A DNA stretch of 64,000 nucleotides from Aquibium oceanicum (lineage in GTDB: Bacteria; Pseudomonadota; Alphaproteobacteria; Rhizobiales; Rhizobiaceae), in NCBI RefSeq assembly GCF_001889605.1, contig NZ_CP018171.1, positions 248,001 to 312,000 of the forward strand, read 5' to 3'. Position numbers and translations under genes: made by a program. A model generated the notes under the pieces. The model worked only from the letters and a program-made list of their open reading frames with translations, ran no database searches and was not told the origin of the DNA. Of this stretch, positions 1 to 8,492 are shown piece by piece (position 1 is the stretch's first letter; each line of letters starts with the position of its first letter).

Positions 1-299
1 GCGAGCGCCTCGAGCTCCGTCTTCATCTGCGCATAGGTGTAGGTCTTCTTCGCACCGGTGATCGGACTGTCGTAGATCAGCGCCGCCTGCTCGGCCCGAC
101 CGTTCTCGACGTGCCGGTCGACCGCGTTGTGGCAGGTGTTGCAAGTCGCGCCCGGGAACCAGCGGCCGTAGACGCCCCCGGCGGGGTCGAACACGCGTTC
201 CGCCGGAGAATGCCAGTCGATCGCATTCGCCGCCTCGGCCCAGAAGGCCTCGGGATCGCGTTTCCAGCTGTCGTAGACCTCATGATAGCGCGACACCAT
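1..299 (-). CDS. prpE: Propionyl-CoA synthetase, N-terminal part (runs off the window)
   Basis: Partial gene: about 99 N-terminal codons are present and the rest lies left of position 1. The product should activate propionate (and other short acids) to the acyl-CoA with ATP in the cytosol. The start has a GGAGG-type ribosome site just upstream. The visible protein begins MVSRYHEVYDSWKRDP and continues with AIDW, VYGRWFPGATCNTCHNAVDRH and an ALIYDSPITG-like segment, the standard opening of the PrpE branch of AMP-forming acyl-CoA synthetases. The adenylation core is outside the window, so acetyl-CoA synthetase is the main alternative, but the CNTCHNAVDRH segment favours PrpE. Confidence 0.85.
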   Translation of the reverse strand, partial: MVSRYHEVYDSWKRDPEAFWAEAANAIDWHSPAERVFDPAGGVYGRWFPGATCNTCHNAVDRHVENGRAEQAALIYDSPITGAKKTYTYAQMKTELEAL

Positions 300-392
300 G
301 CTTCCTCCCTCGCCGGCGGCCGCTTCTATCCAAACCCGCGGCCCGACGTCCATCCGACTATGTTCCCATAGGTCGCGCTCCGCGCAAGGGCT

Positions 393-406
393 TTGACTTC
401 CGTCAA
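393..406. promoter_or_regulatory. Possible Fnr/FixK-type box
   Basis: TTGAC-TTCC-GTCAA is a perfect 5-bp inverted repeat fitting the TTGA-N6-TCAA shape of Crp/Fnr-family sites. It lies 21 bp before the small membrane gene at 428 and about 94 bp before prpE on the other strand. Assignment to an oxygen-responsive regulator is inference from shape only. Confidence 0.35.
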
Positions 407-427
407 CGGGACTGGTCAATGGGTGCC

Positions 428-589
428 ATGACCAAGGCCCTCTCCATCGTCATCATCCTGATGATGGTCATCCAGATCATCAAGCCGCTGGGACTGCCCG
501 GCCTGCGCAAGCGAAGCGACTTCTGGAAGCTCGCCCTTCTGGCGCTGGGCGCGATGTCACTCACGGTTCTCCTCAGCCACGGAACCTGA
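428..589 (+). CDS. Tiny conserved-looking membrane protein (53 aa)
   Basis: Short reading frame beginning MTKALSIVIILMMVIQIIKP and ending SHGT. It has a hydrophobic N-terminal helix (about residues 5-20), a basic linker with GLRKRSDFW, and a second hydrophobic helix (about 34-50), so it is probably a two-pass inner-membrane hairpin. I recognise the general type as a small protein seen in rhizobia but know no function. Its last 33 bases overlap, in antisense, the 3' end of the SGNH hydrolase gene. The ribosome site is weak. A TTGAC-N4-GTCAA box lies just upstream. Confidence 0.6.
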   Translation: MTKALSIVIILMMVIQIIKPLGLPGLRKRSDFWKLALLALGAMSLTVLLSHGT

Positions 590-1321
590 GGCGAGCATCT
601 CGGGCGCTGCGAGTTCGATCAGCGGCAGCAGATGTTCCGCCCAGGCGCGGTAGCCGGCCTCTGAGGCGTGGAATCCGTCGGCGGCGAAGCCGAGCTGCGG
701 GTCCTCGATCGGCAGCCGCGACGCCGGAACAGCGCCGCGTTCGAAGCAGAGCCGCGCCGCCATCGCATTGATCGCCTGCGCACGTATCTCCAGGATCTTC
801 GCCAGCAGCGGCGGCAGCGCCGGCACCCACGTCATGTCGACCACCGGCGACCAGATGATCCGAGCGCCGGGGAATCTTGCTTTGAGCGCGTAGAGCAGCC
901 CGCCGAAATCCTTCTTGAAGCGCGGGACCGTGTGAAAATTCTTGGCGTCGTTGGTCCCGACCGGCAGCACGATGTGCGTCCACGGCTCCCATTTCAGATT
1001 GGGCACCACATGGTCGCGGATCTGGCCGGAGGTCGCCGAATTGAAACCCGCGGCCCGCCATGTCACCGGCCGCCCGGTGTCGCGCGCAATCATGCCGGCG
1101 AGCACGGCGGCGATGCCCCCGTCCGTCCGCGTGATGCCGACGGAGGCGGCGGACGAATCGCCCAGCACCAGCAGCCGCACCGGATCGCCCGTGCCGGGGA
1201 TCGTGTGCAGCACCGGTCCTTCCGCCGGCAGCAGCCGCGCCGTGCGCCGCCGCACGCCGAGCCCCTGCCAGGCATAGATCGGCAAAGCGAACCAGGAGAG
1301 AAGCGGGAGCAGGCGGGACAT
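557..1321 (-). CDS. SGNH/GDSL-type esterase, membrane-anchored
   Basis: The 254-residue protein has an N-terminal hydrophobic segment (about residues 1-20, LLPLLSWFALPIYAW) followed by the SGNH hydrolase blocks. Block I is VLGDSSAASVG with the nucleophilic Ser (about residue 55), block III is PVGTNDAKNF, and block V is DGFHAS with the catalytic Asp and His. It probably hydrolyses an ester or acyl group on the periplasmic side, but the substrate cannot be read. It stands alone, converging on the small gene at 428 and divergent from the toxin-antitoxin pair. Its 3' end overlaps the small gene by 33 bp. A lysophospholipase-like role is also possible. Confidence 0.8.
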   Translation of the reverse strand: MSRLLPLLSWFALPIYAWQGLGVRRRTARLLPAEGPVLHTIPGTGDPVRLLVLGDSSAASVGITRTDGGIAAVLAGMIARDTGRPVTWRAAGFNSATSGQIRDHVVPNLKWEPWTHIVLPVGTNDAKNFHTVPRFKKDFGGLLYALKARFPGARIIWSPVVDMTWVPALPPLLAKILEIRAQAINAMAARLCFERGAVPASRLPIEDPQLGFAADGFHASEAGYRAWAEHLLPLIELAAPEMLASGSVAEENRE

Positions 1322-1429
1322 GGAAGGCGACCGGACGTTCTGGCGGATGCCACGTTCCTACAACCATACCCGCGTGTGGGAAAAGACCGCGAACAGCTCA
1401 TCATAGGCAATACGCTGCGCGTCTGGCGT

Positions 1430-1470
1430 GAAATGTTTGACATTTCGGCCCATCTGTCCGACATTTGGCC
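1430..1470. promoter_or_regulatory. Candidate autoregulatory operator of the PIN module
   Basis: The sequence GACATTTCGGCC at 1439-1450 is repeated as GACATTTGGCC at 1460-1470, a 21-bp phase equal to two helical turns. The first copy is also part of an inverted repeat, GAAATG (1430-1435) and CATTTC (1441-1446). The repeats lie directly before the antitoxin-like gene, where antitoxins usually bind their own promoters. Confidence 0.45.
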
Positions 1471-1488
1471 CGGTTCATGGAGGACTAC

Positions 1489-1773
1489 ATGTCGGGTCGA
1501 AGAGACGTCGAGCGGGATGCCCGCAAATTCTGGCGCCGCGATATCATCATGGAGCGGCTGGCGCGGCTCGGCCTGTCGCGGGACAAATCGGCCAAGCTCG
1601 GCGGTCGCGTGAATCCCAAGCTTCTCGAACTGGCGCGCGAGCGGTCGGGCGCGGTCAGCGACAGCCAGCTTATCGAACTCGCTCTCGGCAATCTTGTCAT
1701 GGAGGACGGGTTCGCGGAGGCGTTTCGCGCCGGCCGCGGTACGGTCGACCCCTCGCTCGACCTCAACGTCTGA
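1489..1773 (+). CDS. Antitoxin-like protein upstream of a PIN toxin
   Basis: Small charged protein of 94 residues starting MSGRRDVERDARKFWRRD. I choose the ATG at 1489 because TGGAGGA sits 4 nt before it; in-frame starts at 1465 (TTG) and 1477 have no such site. It has a basic N-terminus, then an RLGLSRDKSAKLGGRVNP segment that could be a small DNA-binding element, then an amphipathic C-terminal region. No family is recognised with certainty. The case for an antitoxin is its size, its position 6 bp before a PIN-domain gene, and the direct repeats upstream. Confidence 0.6.
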   Translation: MSGRRDVERDARKFWRRDIIMERLARLGLSRDKSAKLGGRVNPKLLELARERSGAVSDSQLIELALGNLVMEDGFAEAFRAGRGTVDPSLDLNV

Positions 1774-1779
1774 CAGCGT

Positions 1780-2346
1780 ATGGACGTCGACAGGCTGCTG
1801 CGACGGTGCCGGGCTGCGCTGGGCAAGACCGATCTCGCCCTGCGCCCGGACGACGTCCTGGATTTCTTCACCGAAAGCGATGTGGCCGGCGAGCAGATCA
1901 TGCTCGATGCCTGCGTCTACATCGACCAGCTGCAGGGACGCCTTCCGGAGGCGGTGGCCGAACGAGTCGAGGCGCGGAGCACGGTCCATTCGCCTATCGT
2001 GCTCGGCGAACTGAGCTTCCTGTTCGGAAGGCTCGATGCCGGCGACGCCCGGACCGGCGCGGCGCTGGCCGCCATCGGATCGATACTTTCAGCCATCGGC
2101 GAGCATCGCATCATGCCGCTGACCCACGAGGACACGATGCGCGGGATGATCCTGTGCGGCTGCATGGCCCGGCTACTCTGCCATTCGGCGGAAAGCCGCC
2201 GCGCCATCCAGAACGACGCGATCCTGGCTGCCCATGCTGCCCGCACCGGCAGCCTGCTCGTGACGCGCAACATCGCCGATTTCGACCGCCTGTCCCAGCT
2301 CGAACCGCGCCTGAAGGTCGCGTTCTACAGGATCGATAAAACGTAA
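1780..2346 (+). CDS. PIN-domain toxin-like RNase with N-terminal extension
   Basis: 188 residues. PIN-type acidic positions are visible: Asp43 in MLDACVYID, Glu77 in SPIVLGELSF, Asp146 in NDAILAAHAA, and a late TRNIADF segment (Asp167). This arrangement fits VapC-like Mg-dependent ribonucleases. The first Asp normally falls within about the first ten residues; here it follows a 40-residue N-terminal extension, and a long helical insert lies between the second and third acidic residues. The gene is 6 bp after the antitoxin-like gene and is probably translationally linked to it. It is a likely toxin, but a cellular RNase role cannot be excluded. Confidence 0.7.
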   Translation: MDVDRLLRRCRAALGKTDLALRPDDVLDFFTESDVAGEQIMLDACVYIDQLQGRLPEAVAERVEARSTVHSPIVLGELSFLFGRLDAGDARTGAALAAIGSILSAIGEHRIMPLTHEDTMRGMILCGCMARLLCHSAESRRAIQNDAILAAHAARTGSLLVTRNIADFDRLSQLEPRLKVAFYRIDKT

Positions 2347-2380
2347 GCCGAGCCGGGTTCGACCCGGTATGCGCCCCCGC

Positions 2381-3292
2381 TCAGGCCGCCTTTTTGTCCG
2401 CCCGCGAAGCCTGGAAGATGCTGTCGATGGTGGCCGCCAGCGTCGCGTTGAAATCGGCGTCGCTCTGTTCGGCTGACAGGCCTTCGGTCAGCGCGCGCGA
2501 GAAACTGGCGATCATGCCGGCGTTCTGCACCAGCTTGGCGTTGGCCTCGTCGCGGGTGTAGCCGCCCGACAGCGCCACGACGCGCATGACGCGCGGATCG
2601 TCGATCAGCGGCTTGTAGAGGTTCGGCTTGGTGGGAAGCGACAGCTTCAGCATGATCTTCTTGCCGGCCGGCACCTCGTCCAGATGCTTCTTGATCTCGG
2701 CGAGCAGCATCTCCTCGGCTTCCGCCTTGTCGGAGATCGTGATCGTCACCTCGGGCTCGAGGATCGGCACGAGGCCGTGCGACAGGATCTGCTTGCCGAC
2801 CTCAAACTGCTGGTCGACGATGGTCTTGATGCCGGTCGCATTGGCGGCGTCCACCACGGAACGCATCTTGGTGCCGAAGACGCCCTTGGCGACGGCACGC
2901 TTGAGCAAATCGTCCAGACCCGCGATCGGCTTCATCAGCTTGACGCCGTCGGCGGCGTCGGCGAGGCCCTGATCGACCTTGAGGAAGGGCACCACGCCGC
3001 GCTTCTCCCACAGATACTGCGCCGTCGGTACGCCCTCGACCGCGCGGTCCATGGTCTGCTCGAAAAGGATCGCGCCCATCACCTTATCGCCGGTGAAGGC
3101 GGGCGAGGTGATGATGCGGGCCCGCATCGCGTGGATCAGGTCGAACATCTCGTCCTCGTTCGACCAGGCATCCTCGGATACGCCATAGAGCTTCAGCGCC
3201 TTGGGCGTCGAGCCGCCGGACTGGTCGAGGGCCGCGATGAAGCCGTCCTTGTTCGCGACCTGCGCCGCCATGTCTTCCACCCGTCCGCTCAT
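2381..3292 (-). CDS. fba: Fructose-bisphosphate aldolase, class I
   Basis: Cytosolic glycolytic/gluconeogenic enzyme splitting fructose 1,6-bisphosphate into DHAP and glyceraldehyde 3-phosphate through a lysine Schiff base. The 303-residue protein has the bacterial class I features [13 protein letters not shown] (21-33), a KVDQG segment (105-109), VPILEPEV (175-182) and [14 protein letters not shown] (213-226) with Lys216 as probable Schiff-base residue. AGGAGG precedes the ATG. It is the outermost member of the fba, pgk, gap, tkt block, all on the minus strand. Two overlapping ATCGAT-type palindromes lie 75-107 nt upstream and may bind a LacI-type regulator. Confidence 0.93.
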   Translation of the reverse strand: MSGRVEDMAAQVANKDGFIAALDQSGGSTPKALKLYGVSEDAWSNEDEMFDLIHAMRARIITSPAFTGDKVMGAILFEQTMDRAVEGVPTAQYLWEKRGVVPFLKVDQGLADAADGVKLMKPIAGLDDLLKRAVAKGVFGTKMRSVVDAANATGIKTIVDQQFEVGKQILSHGLVPILEPEVTITISDKAEAEEMLLAEIKKHLDEVPAGKKIMLKLSLPTKPNLYKPLIDDPRVMRVVALSGGYTRDEANAKLVQNAGMIASFSRALTEGLSAEQSDADFNATLAATIDSIFQASRADKKAA

Positions 3293-3366
3293 TCTTCCGT
3301 GCCTCCTGAATTGGTCGTTTGGCCTCTAACAGAAGCGCGCGGGAAACGGAACGGCGGCGCAAGAGC

Positions 3367-3399
3367 TTGAATCGATTGAAAGAAATTCAATCGGTTTAG
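3367..3399. promoter_or_regulatory. Double CG-centred palindrome upstream of fba (possible LacI-family operator)
   Basis: TTGAATCGATTGAA (3367-3380) is followed by TTCAATCGGTTTAG (3386-3399). CGATTGAA at 3373-3380 and TTCAATCG at 3386-3393 also form a perfect 8-bp inverted repeat with a 5-nt spacer. The CG centre is typical of LacI-family operators. A related site lies upstream of gap. Confidence 0.5.
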
Positions 3400-3422
3400 C
3401 GGGGCGAGGAATTTTTCGGGAG

Positions 3423-3438
3423 TGTTAAGGGCTTAACA
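3423..3438. promoter_or_regulatory. Perfect palindrome in the fba / membrane-protein divergent region
   Basis: TGTTAAG-GG-CTTAACA, 7-bp perfect arms, sits between fba (minus) and the small membrane gene at 3519 (plus). It has the size of a repressor operator. The protein that binds it is unknown. Confidence 0.4.
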
Positions 3439-3518
3439 GAGCAGCGCGGCGAAGGGAACTAGATAAGCGGCATACTCAATAGGCATGGGGGCACGCCTTA
3501 ACGCAAGGAAACAAGACC

Positions 3519-3902
3519 GTGTCCGATCAATTGGGGCTGGATCATCGCCTGGAGCCTCCGATGTCCCCGCTGATGACAATGCTCTTCGCGGCCGCCGCCG
3601 CCGCCTTCTACATGACCTCGTCCTGGATCGTGCAGTCCTGGGGCCTGTCGCCCTATCTGGTGCTGGTCCCGGCGCTGATCCTGACGCTCGCCGTCGGTGC
3701 GCGCTTCGAGACGCAGATCCTGCGCGACCGCCGCCTCGCCCGGACGATCTTCGCCGTCCTCGCCGTCGAGGCCATCGCCACGGCCGCGATCGCTGTCGCC
3801 GTGATGGGAGACGCCTACACGATCCGCGAGGCCGCGGGCGCGCTCGCCGTCTTCAGCGGCATCGCGCTGGTCGGCATGGCGCCGGCCACCCGCCAGGGAT
3901 GA
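3519..3902 (+). CDS. Four-helix small membrane protein of unknown function
   Basis: 127 residues with four predicted membrane helices (about 18-38, 46-62, 76-96, 101-121). The overall plan and the last helix (REAAGALAVFSGIALVGM) resemble small DMT/SMR-type transporters, but the SMR signature glutamate in helix 1 is not evident, so I do not call it a drug exporter. Translation probably starts at GTG 3519 because AAGGAA is 8 nt upstream; ATG 3561 is the alternative. It is divergent from fba and converges on pgk, 27 bp apart. Confidence 0.6.
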   Translation: MSDQLGLDHRLEPPMSPLMTMLFAAAAAAFYMTSSWIVQSWGLSPYLVLVPALILTLAVGARFETQILRDRRLARTIFAVLAVEAIATAAIAVAVMGDAYTIREAAGALAVFSGIALVGMAPATRQG

Positions 3903-3929
3903 CGCCTCGTTCGCGGGTGGGCCCCACGC

Positions 3930-5126
3930 CTACGACTTCAGCACCTCGACGCCCGGCAGCGGCTTGCCTTCCATCCATTCCAGGAAGGCCCCGCCCGCCG
4001 TCGAGACATAGGTGAAGTCGTCGGCCACGCCGGCATGGTGGAGTGCGGCCACCGTGTCGCCGCCGCCCGCCACCGACACCAGCACGCCCTCCCTGGTTTG
4101 CGCCGCGGCATATTTCGCCGCGGCGACCGTGCCGGCATCGAAGGGTTCGATCTCGAAGGCGCCGAGCGGGCCGTTCCAGACCAGCGTCGCCGCACGGTCG
4201 ATCCACTCGTTGATCGCCTCCACCGTCCGGGGGCCGACGTCGAGGATCATCGCGTCGGCAGGGACGGCATCGACACCGACCGTTTCGGATGCCGCGCCGA
4301 CCTTGAACTCCCGCGCCACGACGGCGTCAACGGGCAGAACGATCGCGCAGCCGGCGGACGCGGCCTCGATCATGATCTGCTTGGCAGTCGCGGCGAGATC
4401 GTGCTCACACAGCGACTTCCCGACGTCCTCCCCGCGGGCGGCGAGGAAGGTATTGGCCATGCCGCCGCCGATCACCAGCGCGTCGACCTTCTTCACGAGG
4501 TTCATCAAAAGGTCGATCTTGCTCGAAACCTTGGCGCCGCCGACGATCGCCACGACGGGGCGTCGCGGGTTGCCAAGTCCCTTCTCCAGCGCCTCGAGCT
4601 CGGCCTGCATAGTGCGCCCGGCATAGGCCGGCATATGATGGGCGAGCCCTTCGGTCGAGGCGTGCGCCCGGTGAGCGGCGGAGAAAGCGTCGTTGACGTA
4701 GATGTCGCCGTTCGCCGCAAGGGCCGCGACGAAAGCCGGATCGTTCTTCTCCTCGCTCTTGTGGAACCGGGTGTTTTCGAGGAGTAGGATGTCGCCGTCC
4801 GCCATGGCATCGACGGCGCCCTGGGCCACGTCGCCGACGCAGTCGGGCGCGAAGTGGACCCGGCGGTCGAGCACGGCCTCGGTCGCGGCGGCGATCGGTT
4901 CGAGCGACATCGACGGATCGGGACCATCTTTCGGCCGGCCGAAATGCGCCAGCAGGATCACCTTCGCGCCCTTGTCGGAGAGTTCGGTGATCGTCGGTGC
5001 GACGCGCTCGATGCGGGTCGCATCCGAAACCTGCCCGTCCTTTACCGGTACGTTGAGGTCGACCCGCACGAGAACACGCTTTCCGGCAATGTCACCGATG
5101 TCGTCGAGGGTCCTGAATGCGGGCAT
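3930..5126 (-). CDS. pgk: Phosphoglycerate kinase
   Basis: Transfers phosphate between 1,3-bisphosphoglycerate and ADP in glycolysis. The chosen start (MPAFRTLDD) has GGAGA 9 nt upstream and gives a 398-residue enzyme of normal length; an upstream ATG would add 22 non-homologous residues. Visible family features are [12 protein letters not shown] with the substrate Asp/Asn, the LLAHFGRPK segment, an AHRAHAST histidine loop, [11 protein letters not shown], and the C-terminal [13 protein letters not shown] nucleotide loop. It lies between the unrelated antiporter gene and fba; the four glycolytic genes share direction but are separated by leaders, so they may be separate transcripts. Confidence 0.96.
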   Translation of the reverse strand: MPAFRTLDDIGDIAGKRVLVRVDLNVPVKDGQVSDATRIERVAPTITELSDKGAKVILLAHFGRPKDGPDPSMSLEPIAAATEAVLDRRVHFAPDCVGDVAQGAVDAMADGDILLLENTRFHKSEEKNDPAFVAALAANGDIYVNDAFSAAHRAHASTEGLAHHMPAYAGRTMQAELEALEKGLGNPRRPVVAIVGGAKVSSKIDLLMNLVKKVDALVIGGGMANTFLAARGEDVGKSLCEHDLAATAKQIMIEAASAGCAIVLPVDAVVAREFKVGAASETVGVDAVPADAMILDVGPRTVEAINEWIDRAATLVWNGPLGAFEIEPFDAGTVAAAKYAAAQTREGVLVSVAGGGDTVAALHHAGVADDFTYVSTAGGAFLEWMEGKPLPGVEVLKS

Positions 5127-5213
5127 GAAAAAGTCTCCGGAATTTCGGTCGGCGGGACCATACAGCCTGCCAAGCCGGGTGCAAGCGGCCAAGTCGACGC
5201 GGCAGCCGCTGGG

Positions 5214-7112
5214 CTAGCCATCGCGCGGCAGCACGACGTTCGGGCCTTCGCCGGCTTCCCGCTGCCGCGCCTCGGTCGCTTCCCTCTCGCGGAGCCGGCG
5301 CTGCCGCCCCGCCTCGCGCCAGCCGCGCCAGGCGCTCACCGTCTGGTCCCACATCTCGCCCGGACTCAGGAAGACCGGTACCTTCGGCGCCACATAGTGC
5401 GGCTCCACCGAGAGGCCGAGGTCCCGGATCGCGCCATGCTCGTCGACGTCCCGCACGATGAGTTCGATCGGCCCGATGGTCAGGCGGTCGGCATACTCTG
5501 CCCTGCCGCCGAGGCGGGCCACGACGAGGTCGGCGATCGACATCGCCGCCTCCTCCTCCTTCAGGATCAGCCCGTAGGCCGAATCGAGATCGGCGGCGGG
5601 GCGGGAGCCGTCGATGGCGAACTCGCCGAAAAAGTCGGCATCGTCCTCGTCGAGATCGGCGCGACTGGCGAACAGCCGGTCGAGCAGTGGGGGGTAGCGG
5701 TCCGGAACGAAGATGTAGACGTGGTCGTCTGCCATCAGCCGGCCGGCATACTGGTAGGTGAGCGAACGCCCCTCGCGCACGACCAGCGACGGCCGCGCCC
5801 AGCGCGGAATGCGCACGCCATTGGCAACCGGGCTGCCGGCGGCGACGCGGTAGGCGAGGAGTTCGTGGTGGGCCGCGCCCGGCAGTTCGAGCTCCACCTT
5901 GTCGAGCGGCCCCACCCGCGGCGGCACGACGAGCCCGAGACGGCGCGCCAGCGGGCCGATCGTCCATCCCTGCACCACCAGCGAGACGAGCACGATGATG
6001 AAGGCAGTGTTGAAGATGACCTGCCCATTCTCCAGCCGCCCCAGGATCGGTGTCAGCGCAAGCAGGATCGAGACTGCGCCGCGCAGGCCGACCCATGCCA
6101 CGAAGGCCGTCTCTGCTCGGGTGAAGCGGAAGGGCGCGAGGCAGAGCCACACGCCGACCGGTCGCGCCACGAAGATCAGGAAAAGCCCCAATGCGACGGC
6201 GGGGATGGCAACGGAGGGAAACTGCGACGGCGTGGCGAAGAGCCCGAGCACCAGGAACATGATGATCTGCGCCAGCCAGGAGATGCCGTCCTGGAAGCGC
6301 TTCAGCCGCGCCGCCGACCGCACACCGGAATTGCCGGCGATCAGGCCGGCCACATAGACCGCGAGGAAGCCCGAGCCGCCGATCGCGCCGGCGATGCCGA
6401 ACAGGAGCAGCGCCAGCGTGATGACGAAGATCGGCAGGAGACCGACGTCGAGCTGTAGCCGTTCCACCAGCCGCGCGATCAGGAACCCGCCGGTCACGCC
6501 TGCCGCGAGGCCTAGCCCCATCTGGACGGCGAAGCCGATCAGGATGTCGGTCACGAGTACCTCGGCCTGCGGCTGGCTGCCCGTGGCGATCACCGAGACC
6601 AGGGTGATGGTGAGGAAGATGGCGATCGGGTCGTTAGATCCCGATTCGACTTCGAGCGTCGAGCGCACCCGGTCGCGCAGGTTGAGATTGCCGGCCCGAA
6701 GCAGGAAGAACACGGCGGCCGCGTCCGTCGAGGCGATCGTGGCGCCGAGCAGGAAGGATTCCAGCCAGGAGAGCGGCGTGACGTAATAGGCCCCGACACC
6801 GAAGATCGACGCGGTGATCGCCACCCCGACTGTCGCCAGCACGAGCGAGGGCAGCGCCGATTGCCGGAACGAAGCCAGCGACGTGCCGAACCCCGAATCG
6901 AACAGGATCACCGCCAGCGCCAGAGAGCCGACGAAGTAGGCCACGCCCGCATTGTCGAAATCGAGCCCCATCCCGTCGACGCCGGCGACGAGGCCGATTC
7001 CCAGGAAGAGCAGCAACAGCGGGGCGCCGAAGCGGAAGGCGATCAGGCTGGAGAAAGCGGCGGCGATGATCAGCGCGGTGCCGACCATAATCGCCAGATA
7101 GATGCTTTCCAT
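5214..7112 (-). CDS. nhaP2: Potassium/proton antiporter, CPA1 family (NhaP2/CvrA type)
   Basis: 632-residue inner-membrane protein. About 12 transmembrane helices occupy residues 1-385, including SGSNDPIAIFL, the conserved Asp pair region of CPA1 exchangers, and a GLRGAVSI helix near residue 350. A cytosolic tail follows, with a TrkA-C/RCK-like part (ELPGAAHHELLAYRVAAGSPV, about 410-470) and a CorC/HlyC-like C-terminal domain (about 500-600). This order is that of the NhaP2/CvrA subgroup, which exchanges K+ (and Na+) for H+ and is controlled through the cytosolic domains. It interrupts the pgk-gap neighbourhood. Ion specificity is inferred from the family. Confidence 0.88.
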   Translation of the reverse strand: MESIYLAIMVGTALIIAAAFSSLIAFRFGAPLLLLFLGIGLVAGVDGMGLDFDNAGVAYFVGSLALAVILFDSGFGTSLASFRQSALPSLVLATVGVAITASIFGVGAYYVTPLSWLESFLLGATIASTDAAAVFFLLRAGNLNLRDRVRSTLEVESGSNDPIAIFLTITLVSVIATGSQPQAEVLVTDILIGFAVQMGLGLAAGVTGGFLIARLVERLQLDVGLLPIFVITLALLLFGIAGAIGGSGFLAVYVAGLIAGNSGVRSAARLKRFQDGISWLAQIIMFLVLGLFATPSQFPSVAIPAVALGLFLIFVARPVGVWLCLAPFRFTRAETAFVAWVGLRGAVSILLALTPILGRLENGQVIFNTAFIIVLVSLVVQGWTIGPLARRLGLVVPPRVGPLDKVELELPGAAHHELLAYRVAAGSPVANGVRIPRWARPSLVVREGRSLTYQYAGRLMADDHVYIFVPDRYPPLLDRLFASRADLDEDDADFFGEFAIDGSRPAADLDSAYGLILKEEEAAMSIADLVVARLGGRAEYADRLTIGPIELIVRDVDEHGAIRDLGLSVEPHYVAPKVPVFLSPGEMWDQTVSAWRGWREAGRQRRLREREATEARQREAGEGPNVVLPRDG

Positions 7113-7231
7113 TCCCGCCTCCGGTCAGCCCTCCCGATGTTTTTCAGCCAGAGTGCGGCGAAGCGATGGCCCAAGGCAAGGAAGAATATGCCTTTTTACC
7201 CGCGCCCACTCCTTTCCGCGCCGGAACGGAA

Positions 7232-7257
7232 AACGCCCGGGACCATGCCCGGGCGTT
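7232..7257 (-). terminator. Rho-independent terminator of gap
   Basis: A 10-bp perfect stem (AACGCCCGGG / CCCGGGCGTT) with a 6-nt loop is followed on the minus strand by a TTTTCC tract. It lies 26 bp after the gap stop codon. Confidence 0.75.
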
Positions 7258-7282
7258 CCGATCCGAAAAAGCTGAGGCGATA

Positions 7283-8293
7283 TCAGCCGATGGTCTTGGC
7301 GAAGGCGGCTGCGGTATCCGCCATGCGGTTGGAGAAGCCCCACTCGTTGTCGTACCAGGACATGACGCGCACGAGATCGCCTTCGATCACCTTGGTCTGG
7401 TCGAGCGCGAAGGTGGACGAGGCCGGGTTGTGGTTCATGTCGATGGAGACCAGCGGCTCCTTGGTGTAGGCGAGAATGCCCTTCAGCGCGCCGTCGGCGG
7501 CGGCCATCAGCGCCTTGTTCACCTCGTCGACCGTCACCGTCCTCTTGGCGACGAACTTGAAGTCGATGACCGAGACGTTCGGGGTCGGCACGCGGATCGA
7601 AACGCCGTCGAGCTTGCCCTTCAGTTCCGGCAGCACGAGGCCGACGGCCTTGGCGGCACCCGTCGACGTCGGGATCATCGACATAGCCGCCGCGCGGGCG
7701 CGGTAGAGGTCCTTGTGCATGGTGTCGAGCGTCGGCTGGTCGCCGGTGTAGGAGTGGATCGTCGTCATGAAGCCCTTCTCGATGCCGAAGGCTTCGTTGA
7801 CGACCATGGCGACGGGGGCGAGACAGTTCGTGGTGCACGAGGCGTTCGAGACGACGACGTGCTCCTTCGACAGCTTGTCGTGGTTCACGCCGTAGACCAC
7901 CGTCAGGTCGGCGCCGTCGGCCGGAGCCGAGACCAGAACGCGCTTGGCGCCCGCCGTGAGATGCGCCGAGGCCTTCTCCTTGGAGGTGAAGATGCCGGTG
8001 CACTCCATGACGATGTCGATGCCGAGCTCGCCCCAGGGCAGCTTGGCAGGGTCGCGCTCGGCGAAGACCTTGAAGCTGTCGTCGCCGACGCGGATCTCGT
8101 CGCCCGCCACCGTCACCTCGGAGGGGAAGCGGCCATGCACGCTGTCGTAGCGCAGCAGGTGGGCGTTGGTCTCGACCGGGCCGAGATCGTTGATCGCGAC
8201 GATGTCGATGTCCTTGCGGCCCGACTCGTAGATGGCGCGGACGATGTTGCGGCCGATACGGCCGAAGCCGTTGATGGCGACTTTGACGGTCAT
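7283..8293 (-). CDS. gap: Glyceraldehyde-3-phosphate dehydrogenase, type I
   Basis: 336-residue NAD-dependent glycolytic dehydrogenase. It has the N-terminal Rossmann motif INGFGRIGR, the catalytic segment SNASCTTNC with Cys153, and the family segments [10 protein letters not shown] and SWYDNEWG near the C-terminus. Asp/Leu after the second beta strand (INDLG) suggests NAD rather than NADP preference. A strong AGGAGG ribosome site precedes the ATG by 7 nt. A terminator follows the gene, so it probably forms its own transcript downstream of tkt. An ATCGAT-centred palindrome in the gap-tkt spacer may link its control to fba. Confidence 0.97.
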   Translation of the reverse strand: MTVKVAINGFGRIGRNIVRAIYESGRKDIDIVAINDLGPVETNAHLLRYDSVHGRFPSEVTVAGDEIRVGDDSFKVFAERDPAKLPWGELGIDIVMECTGIFTSKEKASAHLTAGAKRVLVSAPADGADLTVVYGVNHDKLSKEHVVVSNASCTTNCLAPVAMVVNEAFGIEKGFMTTIHSYTGDQPTLDTMHKDLYRARAAAMSMIPTSTGAAKAVGLVLPELKGKLDGVSIRVPTPNVSVIDFKFVAKRTVTVDEVNKALMAAADGALKGILAYTKEPLVSIDMNHNPASSTFALDQTKVIEGDLVRVMSWYDNEWGFSNRMADTAAAFAKTIG

Positions 8294-8426
8294 TCAGAAT
8301 ACCTCCTGGCGCGGATGACGGGTGCGCGGCACCCTCTTGAAAAGGTTGCCGCTTCTTAGCGACAGCGCGAGGCGGAATCCAGACGCGGAAGGGCTCTGGC
8401 CGAACCGAAAGCGGGTTCTGCCAGGA

Positions 8427-8442
8427 AATTCAATCGATAAAT
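8427..8442. promoter_or_regulatory. CG-centred near-palindrome upstream of gap
   Basis: AATTCAATCGATAAAT shares the TTCAATCGAT core with the double site upstream of fba. It lies about 135 nt before the gap start codon, on the coding-strand side of a likely promoter. Together the sites suggest one regulator acting on the glycolytic genes. Confidence 0.45.
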
Positions 8443-8492
8443 ATCCGGAACGCCTTGCCGGCCCGCGCCCAGGCGGGTCCGGGAGGCGCCGT

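Noticed and set aside
3425-3436. TTAA-N4-TTAA as a CtrA site
   Set aside because: CtrA sites have a 7-bp spacing; this is better described as a palindrome of its own.
7166-8359. Long plus-strand frame over gap
   Set aside because: It is the antisense of the certain gap gene and is rich in His, Asp and Arg without any domain.
8462-8477. Hairpin CCCGC-GCCCAG-GCGGG near the tkt stop as terminator
   Set aside because: The stem is only 5 bp and no T tract follows in the minus direction.
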